This document shows, piece by piece, positions 26,931-38,094 of a stretch of DNA of 64,000 nt (its first letter is position 1; every line of letters starts with the position of its first letter). The position numbers and the translations under genes were made by a program. The notes beneath the pieces were generated by a model. The model ran no database searches. It was not told the origin of the DNA and saw only the letters and a list, made by a program, of their open reading frames with translations. This stretch comes from Cryptomeria japonica (lineage: Eukaryota; Streptophyta; Pinopsida; Cupressales; Cupressaceae): the NCBI RefSeq assembly GCF_030272615.1, contig NC_081413.1:20187285-20251284 (forward strand), given 5' to 3'.

Positions 26931-28604
26931 TGTTGGTGTCAAGTCTTGGTTTTCTTTTGATTTTATCTTTTGGTGACATGTCTTTTAGCTTTTCTGAGAT
27001 GTCTTTGACTAGAGATTTTATCTCCAGGATGCCTTTGACTAGAAAGGCGAGGATGGGGTATCGTTATTGTAGTCACACAAATCTGTCCAGCTTAATTAAA
27101 TAAATATTAGCTATTTATTTGATAAAAAATCCACTAGCCATCAATTAATTAAATTAATATTTAGTTAATTCATCTCCAAACATTCTCCTATTAATTAAAT
27201 AAATTATTCAATTTATTTTAATTAATTCATTAAATCAAATTCCAATCAATTAAATAAATAAAATCTATTTATTTAATTAAATCCCCCTATTCCTCTTTTA
27301 AATAAATTAAATAAAACATTTATTTAAATTATTATCCCCCCCACTTGTATTTTCCTACAAATGCAACTTGCACACATTTATTGAAATAAATTAATTTATT
27401 TTAATAAAATCCTATTTTCCCTCACCCACCAAATCCACTTGCCAAATCTAATCCCCTTCTAGATTCTTATAACCCCTTCCTAATTAGCCTAATCCATCCC
27501 CTAATTATTGTCACATTCTTAAGTAAAATGGAGTCACTTCTCAAAGACTTCAAAAGTCTTTGAAAAACATTTAATGCTTTGTGTGTTCAACAAATTAACC
27601 CCCAAAGTCTTCCAAGACCACTAATGGCTCTTACATGACCATTTATGGCTCTTACATAACCATTTATGGTTATTTCAAACTTGTCTCCCCAAACATTTAT
27701 TGTTTTGACCATATTCATCCATTTCACATTTGCACAAGAATTTATCCATTGGATAAAAGCTTTATTCTTTGAATAAAGAGTTTATTCATTCAACCAACCT
27801 TGACTTTAACTCCCAAGGTCATATCAAGCATTTAATGCTTATTCCCTCTCCTCTCAACCTATCTCACATTGACACTTGTCATCCTGGGATTGGGTTGAAA
27901 GCCCTCACATGGATTTGAAATCATTCAATCCTGACCCTTGTTGAGATTATTCAATCTCAACCATCCATTGCTCCATTTTTCCTATAAATAGAGCCCATTT
28001 CTTCATAATCTAGATCCTGAAAACTTTTATGCATTTAACCTATAGGCATTTTAGAGAGCATTTAGCATAGCAAACTAAAATCTTGTTATTTTGGTTAAAA
28101 TCAATCATTTTTAAATAGCATCTAGTATTTTAGCTTTTTATTTCCCATTTGAAGCAAAATACTCAAATCTCAATCCTCCATAAGCATCCATAGTGCAAAA
28201 AGCTGCTGAGAGCTACACTATTTTGGAACTTGGAGAGGAGAGGAACAAGGGAGAAGGAGCTAAGAACATGCTAAGAGGCATTTGGAGATGTCTCATTATC
28301 TTTGTTTCATTTGTTAGATATATTAGCATGATTTTAGTGTCTCTTTTGATATGCCTGTTTAGATTAGTTTTTGATTGACTAACACTAACGATTTCTTGTG
28401 TTATTTATCATTAACTAACCTTGTCCATTTAGCAGAGCATCAGTCACCTATTTTTTCTTTGCTATCTGTGGATTGTCTATTAGTAATGCTATGGCTTGTC
28501 CAAGGATATGAGGACACTGTGAGTCTAGTGTGAACTAGGGCATTCCTTGTTTGCAACTATCTGATTTACATGCAAACAGGTACAATGACTTTCTAGGTCA
28601 AACA
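26931..28604 (+). repeat. LTR-like block with TATA box inside the 3' spacer
   Basis: Begins TGTTGGTGTCAAG and contains AATTAAATAAAT-type modules (27090-27330), a TATA box CCTATAAATAGAGCC at 27981 and a candidate end TCTAGGTCAAACA near 28604. It looks like a complete LTR promoter region but does not match the LTRs at 14605 and 32179, and no partner LTR or matching target duplication is seen. It may be a solo LTR of another element or the original 3' LTR of the gag-pol block. Confidence 0.5.
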
Positions 28605-29271
28605 TATATTTGAATTGTCATAACCTATTTTCCATAATAAAACTCAATGATGATAATAGCACAAGAAGCTCTTTCACTTCCATATCTTCTATCTTCCATC
28701 CCACTTTCTTGATTGACCTCCATAGTCCTTCTTGAATCCATGTAGCCCACTATCACATGACTGAGTATAATGACACACCAAAAATATATGCATTTCATGT
28801 AGTTTGCACCAGCATTACCACATATATTAGCATTTCATACATACATATAGATATCACAATTGCATCACATCCTGCACACAACACATGTTAGCACATTCTA
28901 CATTCTCATCATATTCATCTACATTTCATACATTCACATTTATATTTACATAACATTTAAAAACATAAAAGAACAAAAATATTGCATTTCATCATGTACA
29001 TATTTTCACCCATACATAAGCATCACATATAAACATACATCACATAGGTACACATGCATATCGCTCCTGCAAGGACGAATAATCTCATATATATCAAAAT
29101 TACAAGTGTCATGATACAATGATGTCAAAATACATATGTCTACAATCACTCAAAGGTTTCATCATACAAAAATGGTACAAAACTGATACATAGGGAGCCC
29201 TCTAAGGCTATGATGAACTCCCTCCCTCTATCTAGTGGTGGTGGAGGACCCATGACCCCACCGCTAGATGC
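28605..29271. other. No gene seen; 3' flank of the antisense gene
   Basis: AT-rich, with many TACATA/CATCACAT phrases (28780-29090). It lies downstream of the antisense plant-mobile-domain gene and may serve as its 3' untranslated region. Confidence 0.45.
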
Positions 29272-30966
29272 CTATCTCCTGTCTCTCCCTCCAGTGGTTG
29301 TCGTCATCTGCAATGGTCTCCAGAAGCTCCTAGCCCGCTGATTTGGTGGCACCACTCCATAGTATAGGTCTCTCCAATAGGCTATCTCCTCCCTTGCCCG
29401 CATAACATAGGCATATCCGGCCCCAGTGTCATTCGCTGCCTGCCTCCCTGCCCTCAGTGCTGTCTCAGCTTCTATATAACGTTGAATAGCCTGATCCCTC
29501 TCGCACTCAGTATCCCTCAACTATCTCCTGAGCCTAGCCGTATCCCTCTCCAAATCCTGGATCTCATCTGCCTGTCCCTAACAGATCTCCCTCAAGGATA
29601 GTAGCTCATCCTCCTCCTCTCTCCCCTCACCCTATCCCTGTGGCTACTCCTATGGCTCCTCCTATCCCTATCTCCATCCCTGTACCTATCTAAGAACCTA
29701 TCCTGCTGGCCCCCGTAACGATAATCCACCTCTACCCCTCACTACATGAGCCTTTCTCTCCTCTAAGCCACTCTCCTCTCTACCACTGTGCTCTACCTCC
29801 GCCATCAGCCTCTGCCTCTGCCTCTACTATCTCCACTATCATCTCCATAACCTCCACCATTTCCCTCTATCATCTCCCTTGGATCCGTCTACCATGGGAA
29901 TGGATGCTCTGCCCAATATGCAGTATAATCTGCATCCATCCCTGCATCCTCTACATCTACCCATATGTCCCAAGGCATGAGAACCATATCTAGCAGCTGT
30001 ATCACTGCCTGATCATATGACAATAATGGCCCTAAATGCACCTGATCGCTCATGTTTCATGCATACATCCTCGACCCCCGTGGCATCTGCTGTACCTTGC
30101 CGAACTGCTTGCATACCTTATCTATCAACTACCTCTCAATAATATACGATGTCCGACCAATCAAATACCTGCTCCTGAATACATATGACAACTCCACTGC
30201 ATCATCCTCCCACTCCTCACAATATCGGTAAGGCCTCCATACCACACTGTCTACCTCATCGATCACCCTGCACCAATACTCTAGCCTCCCAATCCATGGC
30301 TATGGGGTAATCATATTATACAAATGAACATAGCTGCGCCCATGTCCCCTACCTCTAAAATGAATCAACCGTGTAACCGCAAGATGGTCATATGCCCATA
30401 CCTGCAACAAGGTCACTCCGCATCCTAATCTTACTGACCCATGATATACAAACTGATGCAGCTCATAATACAAGTGTGCCAGCAGACACGACCCCTATGC
30501 AAACCTGGTGTTCTTTATCACCAATGTCTCCAAAGTCCTCCCCCATCCTAGACTCAACCCTCATGTCATCCTATTTGGACAGAGGAACCCACTGAACACT
30601 CCTTCCAGCACTGTTGATAGTCCCAATTCTGTAGCTGTCATAGTATCCCAGGCCACATGTCCTACCCTAATCTCCAGTCCTGGATCTTGAAACACTCATC
30701 TCAGTGCATCCCTGTCTCCCTCTCGATTGCAAGGAACTAACTTCCCAATTATTGATATCCTTAGTATCCTGTATACATCCTCTAAGGTGACTATCATCTC
30801 ACCCATTGGAAAATGAAAAGTGCATGTCTTTGAGTGCCATCTCTCAGCTAATGCAGTCAGCAATCCCATGTTCGCTTGAAACTCAGGCAAATACATAATG
30901 TATCGCAAGCCCATAGCCTCCACTACTACTCTATCCTCGAATTTCATCTCTACTCACAAACTCTGA
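29272..30966 (-). pseudogene. Antisense plant mobile domain (PMD, MAIN/MAIL1-like) gene in the Tat element
   Basis: The PMD is a plant domain of poorly defined biochemistry found in MAIN/MAIL1 silencing proteins and in retroelements. From 30947 on the minus strand, MKFEDRVVVEAMGLRYIMYL leads to LLTALAERWHSKTCTFHFPM and GEMIVTLEDVYRILRISIIGK, the signature start of the domain. It continues with GLSTVLEGVFSGFLCPNR, LAHLYYELHQFVYHGSVRLG, LLQVWAYDHLAVTR, IDEVDSVVWRPYRYCEEWED and AVELSYVFRSRYLIGRTSYI. A charged, helical C-terminus (TECERDQAIQRYIEAETALR) ends at 29272. About nine in-frame stops, mostly TAG or TGA at Trp/Gln/Arg positions, disable it. It lies between pol and the 3' LTR, opposite to gag-pol, as in other Tat elements. 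Confidence 0.85.
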
Positions 30967-31049
30967 GTCAAAGAGAATTTCTCCTGTGACTCTAGCATAG
31001 GTAGGTGCTCCCGCAGTCAGGCAAATCAACCGTGTCAATCCTAGTAGTA

Positions 31050-31700
31050 CTCCTTGTTCATCACAAAGTGCTTCTTTTTATCCTAGTGCTTATATCTATC
31101 ATATGGCACTCTATCCTAGTATTAGTCCTTACTCATCATAAAGTGTTTCTTTTTATCCTAGTGCTTATATCTATCATATGGCACTCTATGCTAGTGCTAC
31201 TTCCTGTTCATCACAAAGTGTTGCTTTTTTTATCCTAGTGCTTATATCTATCATATGACACTCTATCCTAGTAGCATTTCCCGCTCATCACAAAGTGTTG
31301 CTTTTATCTTATCTTTTAGGAAACCTACTTGAGTGTATCCTCTTGAGTAGCTTATCCAATTGACAACGTATGTTCTATCACAAAATTATTAATTTCAGCC
31401 TGATCCAATTGGCAATGTATGCTCTCACAAAATTGCCAATTTCTTTTGTACTCCCTGTTCATCACAAAGTGCTTCGTTCTATCCTATCCTAGGGCTCCTC
31501 CTTGAGTGTATCCTCTTGAGTAGTTTTACTAATTGGCGACGTATGTTCTATCACATAATTGTCAATCCTAGCCTTATCTGTTATCCTAGTCTTCCCTAGA
31601 GGACCTGCTTGAGTGTATCCTCTCAACATCTTATCTAATCGACAACGTATGTTTATCACAAAACTGCGGATTTGACCTTGAAGACATATCACCCTACCTA
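31050..31700. repeat. Tandem ~77-bp repeats and ~110-170-bp repeats upstream of the antisense gene
   Basis: Four copies of a unit of about 77 bp with CATCACAAAGTG, TTTTTATCCTAGTGCTTATA and ATCTATCATATGGCACTCTA lie at 31055-31310. From 31330 a different unit, GAGTGTATCCTCTTGAGTAG...GACAACGTATGTTCTATCACAAAATT, recurs at about 31333, 31505 and 31613. These lie in the promoter-side flank of the antisense gene; a regulatory role is speculative. Confidence 0.75.
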
Positions 31701-32178
31701 GCATGCATTTATATGACAACAATTAATGCAATAAAAGTACAAGGAGGTTTTGTGGTACTTACTGGCTCTCCTGCATCTGTTGGCCTCTGATATCGGCGGA
31801 CACGATCGAATCTGTGCACCAATACCATCATTGCTGACTGCTGACTGCTGACTGCTCTCTTCTCTCTTTTCACTCTGATCTCTTATCTGTGTGGATGATA
31901 ATGAGGATGTTTTCCCTCATATTCTGTCTTATAGACTACCCTATCCTTAGTCTCTCATGTCAGTCTTCTTTATCCCATGACTCTGTCAGTCTATCCTATG
32001 TTGTCAGTCCTTTCTAGCCTTTCTTTCTTATCGAGAGATTGTCTACAATATTTTCAGACATTTTCATCCAATCTCTCGAGGGGGCATATCATTCCCATCT
32101 TGGGGCAACTTTGTATTAGTTCATCTTATCTTCTTTGAAACAACGCGACAAGCTGTATTGTCTCAAAGAGAGGCAAAA

Positions 32179-32968
32179 TGTAGACACCTAAAATTGTCCT
32201 ATCTAATTAAATAAATATTTTTATTTATTTAATTATTTAAGCCTAATTCTTCTATTAATTAAATAAATCTTTATTTATTTAATTAATTCATTAATCCTCT
32301 TCTAAACCTTTTTACTCATTTAAATAAATACTTTTATTTATTTAAATTATCCTTTTCCTTAAATTAAATAAATACTATATTTATTTAATTAATCCCACTT
32401 CTTCTATTACTTAAATAAATCTTTATTTATTTTTATTAATTTATTATCCTTTTCTACCTATGACACATGTCATTCATATCTTAATTCCTACACTACCTAC
32501 CCTCTCATTATTTTCTTATTTCTTTTACCTACCCTCTAATCTTAGCCAACCATTTATCTTTTACACCTCTCAATCTTATTCCTCCATTTCTTACAGTGTC
32601 TTCTATATAAGAGGATGTTTCTTTCATTATCGACCCTAATCTCCTAAGCACTCCTGGACTAGAATTCGAACTTTCAAATGTGATCAAGCCTACTATCAAC
32701 CACATTTCCGTTCTTTGTTGAGCTCTTGTGCACACATAAAATCTGAGAGCAAATATATTAAGCAAGATCAATGGAGATAGGAAGAATGGAGATTCAAACC
32801 CTATTGGACATGTGATGGTATAATCTTTGTGATTTCATTGATTTGCATTGCCTTAGGTAATCTTCATATGTTATGGTGGATCTTTGTTTTTGTTAGGCTA
32901 GGGTTTTGTGGTTGAATTCATTTAGTCTTTCAATATTGTTGTTCCATTATCCACTTTCACCATAAACA
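32179..32968 (+). repeat. 3' LTR of the Tat-like element
   Basis: Starts TGTAGACACC and ends ACCATAAACA, with a TATA box CTATATAAGAGG at about 32604. It is preceded by the purine-rich AAAGAGAGGCAAAA, a plausible polypurine tract. It has one more AATTAAATAAAT module than the 5' LTR. Confidence 0.88.
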
Positions 32969-33505
32969 ATTCTATTAAATAAGATCTCAACTACAACTCT
33001 ACTGTATAAGAAACATACTTAAAAGTGCTCATCTCATTCAAGAGACTATTATCCAAGATATGTGTCCATTTAAATGTGCTAAGTCTAGTAGATACTCTTC
33101 CTTTGCCTATTCTGGCACCATCCTGATTCAACAAAATAATGACTTTATTTATTGTCGTTTAAAAAAAAAAATGATATCACATAATATATATCTCTACTCA
33201 TGTAATCAATGGGGTATATCCTTTCGACTCATCTGAACTAATCACTATCAACTTAGAAGGAAGATGCTCATATAGACATTCCTTGTTTTCTTTCATCTCC
33301 TTGTTAAGTTTAGTCAGACTAGTCTTGTTTTCAGGAAATTCGGTAGGAGAGATTCCCCTTCACTTCTCAGATTTCTCATTGTCCCACCATGTCACAACTT
33401 TTCCAATAAGTTGATAAGTATCCCATACTTCTTTAGTTTCATTTCACATGTTACCAAGTTTAAAGTACTTCTCCATTTCAATTACCTAAGCTTCGACACT
33501 AAGGT
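32969..33505 (-). pseudogene. Possible retrotransposon gag remnant
   Basis: On the minus strand from about 33480 a frame reads VIEMEKYFKLGNM, ETKEVWDTYQLIGKVVTWW and KLNKEMKENKECLYEHLPSK, with stops between. The EVWDTYQ and VVTWWDNEK phrases recall gag capsid helices, but this is weak. The left part, 32969-33170, holds nothing I recognise. Confidence 0.3.
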
Positions 33506-33521
33506 AAGTGCACAAAGATGG

Positions 33522-33979
33522 TGTTGGTGTAAATAATTATTCATCTTGGATATTATTACACTTACTTAAGTTTACTTAGGATAATGCATTTCATAGTAGT
33601 TTGGGTATGAGACACTTGGGTGTCTGTGCCACATTGGGATAGTGTGTGTAGGAGAAATTCCACCTTTTATGGTGTTGATCTTGTTGTTACACTCCACATT
33701 CAGTGGGTGATCCACCTCATATGGACTATTATATTATTTCTCCTACCTACCCACACCTATTTCCTACCTACCCTTGTTTCTTATTGAGCCATATGTCATG
33801 TTTGTGTGCTCACATATCCCTAGCTTTGCCTATATAAGCAACTCATCTACATTGTATGTAACTATTGAATCATTATTATTGATCATTTTCTATTGATGAG
33901 AATACAGTTTATTCTTGTCCTATATTGTGTCTCTATTTTGTACATTTCATTGAGCTCTTGATCTTGGCAAAATCTCATA
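33522..33979 (+). repeat. 5' LTR of the Gag-only copia element
   Basis: 458 bp, with TATA-like CCTATATAAGC near 33830 and an end CTCATA where the 3' copy has CTCACA. It is 20 bp shorter than the 3' LTR because of a 19-bp duplication around CTTGTTGTTACACTCCAC in the latter plus one extra base. Confidence 0.9.
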
Positions 33980-33980
33980 T

Positions 33981-33993
33981 GGTATCAGAGCCA
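33981..33993 (+). promoter_or_regulatory. Primer-binding site, initiator tRNA-Met type
   Basis: TGGTATCAGAGCC, immediately downstream of the 5' LTR, is the canonical plant copia primer site complementary to the 3' end of tRNA-iMet. Confidence 0.85.
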
Positions 33994-35603
33994 TTGGGGC
34001 TTCATTGATTTGTCTTGAAGAGGCATTATTGTGATGTCAAGAGGCAGATCTGAGGAGCAACATCTTTTGGAGGCATCCTAGACTAGATCCGACCTCGCAA
34101 TTGCGTCCAAAAGGCTGTTTCCATGAATTTTGGTTATAAAGTCGACCTATTTTGGTGAGAAATTTTTTTTCTCCAATTTTGCTATAATCGTACGAATTTT
34201 CAAAATTTTATTATATTTTTTCAAAAAAAAAATAAAAAAAAATTTCATTTCTGAAATTTTTTTTTTTCAAAAACTCGAAAATAAAAAAAAATTATAATTT
34301 TTTTTTTGAAAACAATCATCAAAAAAAAAAAAATCAAAAAAACAAATTTTTGGGGGGTCTGCAGACCCCCCCCCTCGTGACCCACCGTACTGTAGGCGCA
34401 CCTGATCGCTCCAACAGCCGCGTACCTAGTTTGCGTGCCCGTACGTCGTCGGCCCGCCGCGTCACCTCCCGCCGCCGTTCAAGCCAAGCGCCCAGTGCCT
34501 CCCGAGCCACCGCCGCACCTGTCACTTCCACCGATGCCGAGCTTAGTGCCGCCACCTCCCGCAGGTTCCCTCGGCCTCCGTCCTTGCTCCGGCGCCGCCT
34601 GTATCCCCTCTGCCGCCGCCGCATGCACCTCTGCTCGGCCGCAGCTTCCTCCGGCATCTCCCCGCCACCACAGCTCGCAGCTCGGCTCTAGGCAGCACCA
34701 CCTGGCGCCCACACCGCCACGTGGACAGGCCCACCTCCTCTGCCACGCGAAAAACTGGCGAACCCGCACTTGCCATTGGCTCACAGGTACCTCCCGTACA
34801 CACAGTCTGCAGCCACGTCATATGCCATGAAGAACTTCCGTACATCCAGTTAGCAAGTCCGTACAGTATGGACGCCCAGTCAACAGATAGGCGAAGTTTT
34901 TGTGACGGTCATACAGCCGTCAAATTTAACCTAGTGACTTGCTGACATCAGCACCACATCAGCAGGGTTTGAAAATTTAGCAGGCCCCTCTCATTGAGCT
35001 TTTTGATTTTGCAGTTCAACTTCAAATGGCCATAACTTGCTCATTTTTGCTCTTTTTTGAGTGCAATTTTTTTTTGAAATGGGCTAGAATTTCATGCTCT
35101 CTTCAGTGGTGAAGAAATTTTTTGATTTTGATGCACGGATTTTTCAGAAAATACAGTTTTTGATGACTGTACCTGAGTAATCCTAGTTTTTGCAACTTCA
35201 GAGGCTTTGTTTGGGGTCATACGACCTCCTTTTCAGGTGCCATTTTTTTTGAAAGTGCGTATTTTTTTGTCTACTTTCACATGATGCTATCAGATTGATG
35301 CCATTGTAAGTAGAAATTGTACTTTTAGATTTTGGCCATTTTTGACTCTCTTGGTACTTGTATATTTGCTTGAATCTCAGTTAGATTCATTGCACTATTG
35401 ATTGAAGTCTCTTGTATCTCATTTTAGAAGTTGTAAAATTTGCATCATAAGTCCACTTTGCCTTGTTTTGCAAGTGGCTCATTGTAATCACACTAAGTAT
35501 AAAGTGCCAAAATCATTACTTTAGGGGGGGTACTTTGATTGAGTGAATTTGGGGGGGTGTCTCTTGTGCTTTTGTGCTCTTGTGTTTCTTCCTTTTTGCT
35601 GCT
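33994..35603 (+). other. Leader of the copia element with a GC-rich island
   Basis: The leader switches abruptly from A/T homopolymers (34180-34345) to a GC-rich block (about 34350-34900), then back to AT-rich sequence. The block opens frames on both strands whose products are low-complexity (Arg/Ala/Pro) and unlike any protein I know. It may be an RNA structure or packaging region or captured DNA. No gene is claimed. Confidence 0.5.
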
Positions 35604-36481
35604 ATGGGTTCTTCTAAGTTTCCTCTCTTAACTCCACATAATTATGCTACTTGGAAAATTGATGCATGGAGTAAACTTATGGAAAAAGGACTCACTCATT
35701 ACATTGATGGAACTATTGTTGCTCCCACTGATCCTAAGGTTGATCCAGTTGGTCACTTGGATTGGCTCACTAAAAATATCATGGCAATTGGTACCTTAAG
35801 AAAGTATGTATCAAAGGATCTCATTTTTCATATTGAGAAATGTACTCTAATCAAGGATGCTTGGCAAAAGTTTCAAGACTTGTATGGTCAAGTTGATGAG
35901 ATTAGGGGATATCAAATTGATAGTGATCTCACCATGTTAGATCCCAAGAACTTTGATACTATACAAGATTATGTCACTAAGGCAAATGAGTTGAGGGCAC
36001 AACTCAAATATTGTGGCATTGATAAGAAGGATACTCAATTGATATTCAACTTGATAGGCAAGCTTCCACAAGAATATGCAGCATTTGTTTCTAGTTTCCA
36101 AACCCATAGGATGACAATGGGTTCAAGCTACAAAATGCCTACATTTGATGCTTTCAATGAAATGTTGATGATGGAACAAACTAAGTTGATAAGCATGGGC
36201 ATTCTTAAGGCTTCTAGGTCTCAAGCATTAGTGGCAAATCAAGGGAACAAAGGAAATCAAGGAAAGGACAACTCAAACAAGAAGAAATGGCAATCAAAGC
36301 CTAAGGAAAAAGCACCATCTTCTCCACAACAAGGAGATTCATCCTCTTCCAAGAGAGATAATTCACCAAAGAGGGAGAGACCTACTTGTGCTTATTGTAA
36401 AAAGATTGGTCATGAGGAGCATCGTTGCCATTCTAAGAAGATTGATGAGCTCACACATATCATCAAAAAGCATAACATTGA
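35604..36481 (+). CDS. Copia-type Gag with CCHC zinc knuckle
   Basis: Gag builds the particle. The likely start is the ATG at 35604 (MGSSKFPLLTPHNYATWKID), because the frame's upstream ATG at 35574 adds only a hydrophobic leader untypical of the family. The UBN2/Retrotran_gag_2 pattern follows: NYATWKIDAWSKLMEKGL, LIKDAWQKFQDLYG, LRAQLKYCGIDKKDTQLIFN and IGKLPQEYAAFVSSFQT. A Ser/Lys/Gln-rich linker leads to the zinc knuckle CAYCKKIGHEEHRC (C-x2-C-x4-H-x4-C) at about 36388-36430. The frame is intact to about 36480, then shifts: protease lies in a different frame. This is one of the best-preserved reading frames in the window. Confidence 0.85.
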
Positions 36482-37606
36482 TTTGCAAAGAAGGATGATT
36501 CATCAACTTCCACTTCCTCACATTCAAAAGGAAAAGGGCAAGCATTCATGGCTTCTACAAGTGGGAAGACTCACTCTTTTGGAACAAGAAAAGGAAAAGC
36601 TCTATGTGCTACTACCAGTCATGATTCAGAGAGATGGCTTCTAGATTCAGGGGCTTCTCATCATATGGCATCTTCACAGTCTATGTTCTCTACATTTGAG
36701 CCTTGCACCATGCCATAGATTTTGATGGGCAATCATACATACATGGATGTGATTGGGAAAGGATCTATTGACATTGGGGATAACTCCTTCAATGATATGT
36801 TGTGTGTACCCTACTTGACAAACAATCTCCTTTCTATCTATCAAATCACACATTGCACAACTAAGAGAGTTGTGGAGTTCACACCTGACTCAGTTTTCAT
36901 TAGAGACATGGAGACTAGAGCTATCATTGCAATTGGGGTGGTTGATTATGCATCTCGGTTATACTCCTTTTCAGATTTTGTTGAGGATGATGATTTCACA
37001 TTTGATGATTCTACACATGATGATCACACTTCTTGTGATGGTTCAGTTTTTGAGGAGAACTTTGGACACTTGAACATGGGGATTCTCACATGTGAACCAG
37101 TTCTTGAGTCTTGTATTTCATCTCCTCATATTGATATCACATCACCTATTGCACCTGATGATGCGGATAGTGCGACAGTTTTGCCTTCATGTGATTCAGT
37201 GCAATAGGATATTCATTGTCTTCCAGCTTCAGATTCATGGGATGATTACTTGACAGATATTGTAGGTTTATTTATGGAATCCTACATTGCAGATTTGGGA
37301 GACAGCATTGATGACATTCATCTTCTCTTTGATGAAGGTGATCCTTCTTCAATTGTTGTGAGGGAACACTCTGACCCTCTTGTTCATTCTCTACATGATC
37401 ATTCTTTCGAGGTTGACATGATTGTGGATACTTATGTACAACAGTTGGAGGAGGTCTCTTTATGTTTTGAGGAGACATATGAGTCTTTGGGACATGTTCT
37501 ACATCCATCTCCACTAGATCTTGGAGTGCCTTTTTCAGTAGTGTGGCATAGTTTACCACCTTTGGAGGGGGTATCTTTTTGCATCGACATGGGGACACTT
37601 GAGTAG
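36482..37606 (+). pseudogene. Copia protease with a long acidic C-terminal tail and no RT
   Basis: After a Ser/Lys-rich spacer, RWLLDSGASHHMA (about 36626-36668) is the copia aspartic protease active site. The fold continues with MDVIGKGSIDIGDNSFNDML and VPYLTNNLLSIYQIT to about 36850. From 36950 the same frame carries an acidic stretch (SDFVEDDDFTFDDSTHDDHT, then many Asp/Glu) instead of the integrase expected in an autonomous element, and ends at 37606. Only two stops occur, TAG at about 36717 and 37205, both explicable as CAG or similar. The tail has no motif I know. Gag is in another frame, joined by a frameshift near 36482. Confidence 0.75.
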
Positions 37607-38094
37607 TTTTTAGAGATTCCTTTCATCATGAGTTTTCTTCATACATCTTCCCTTCATGATTGGGGAGACTTCATGAATACACCTTTGGTTTTGTTTCTTC
37701 CTAAGGGGAGGAATGTTGTTCGACATTCGTGGAGCAGTTTCTTCATACATCGAGCTTCTTCCATTGGTGCAGATTCTCCATTGAGGGGGGGTCACAGTTT
37801 GACTTCTCTTCTTCTCTCATATGGGGGGGACTTTTTCCTCACATGGGGTATTGTTCCTCACATTCTTCTATGAGAGTTCTCTTGTATGTTTTTCATCTCT
37901 CTTTTGGGGGAGGGTTTTTTCCCATTGGGTTTTTCTCTCTTTCCCCACTTTGTGAGAGATTTCATTGCATTGGTTTTCATGCATTTTCATTTGTACATGG
38001 GTACCTAACATGGCCTAGTAGCCGGGACCCATCTTGCATTGCTTAGTTGCATTGTAGACTTAAGTGCATTCCCCTAAGTTGCACTTAAGGGGGG
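37607..38094 (+). other. 3' untranslated region and polypurine tract of the copia element
   Basis: G-run/T-rich sequence with repeated GGGGGG patches (37783, 37826, 37908). It contains TAAGTGCATTCCCCTAAGTTGCACTTAAGGGGGG just before the 3' LTR in pieces: GTGCA...TGCAC can pair as a hairpin ahead of the polypurine tract CTTAAGGGGGG (38084-38094). No gene is supported. Confidence 0.6.

Larger units (their letters stand above)
14605..32968 (+). mobile_element. Large Tat-like Ty3/gypsy retrotransposon with antisense ORF (18.4 kb)
   Basis: The boundaries are set by two direct LTRs, 14605-15349 and 32179-32968, both TG...CA, about 97% alike where compared by eye. The internal 16.8 kb holds a primer-binding-site-like sequence, a long leader with tandem repeats, gag, a DGGAG protease, a G-patch, reverse transcriptase, RNase H, a second archaeal-type RNase H, integrase, a long 3' spacer with an LTR-like block, and an antisense plant-mobile-domain gene. 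The second RNase H and the antisense gene point to the Tat clade. The five bases flanking the element (GTTGT and ATTCT) do not match, so no target-site duplication is visible. It carries about 30 stops in gag-pol and a TRIM insertion in pol. Confidence 0.8.

Noticed and set aside
34334-34945. Frames on both strands of the GC-rich island
   Set aside because: High GC removes stops on all frames; the predicted products are Arg/Ala/Pro low-complexity.
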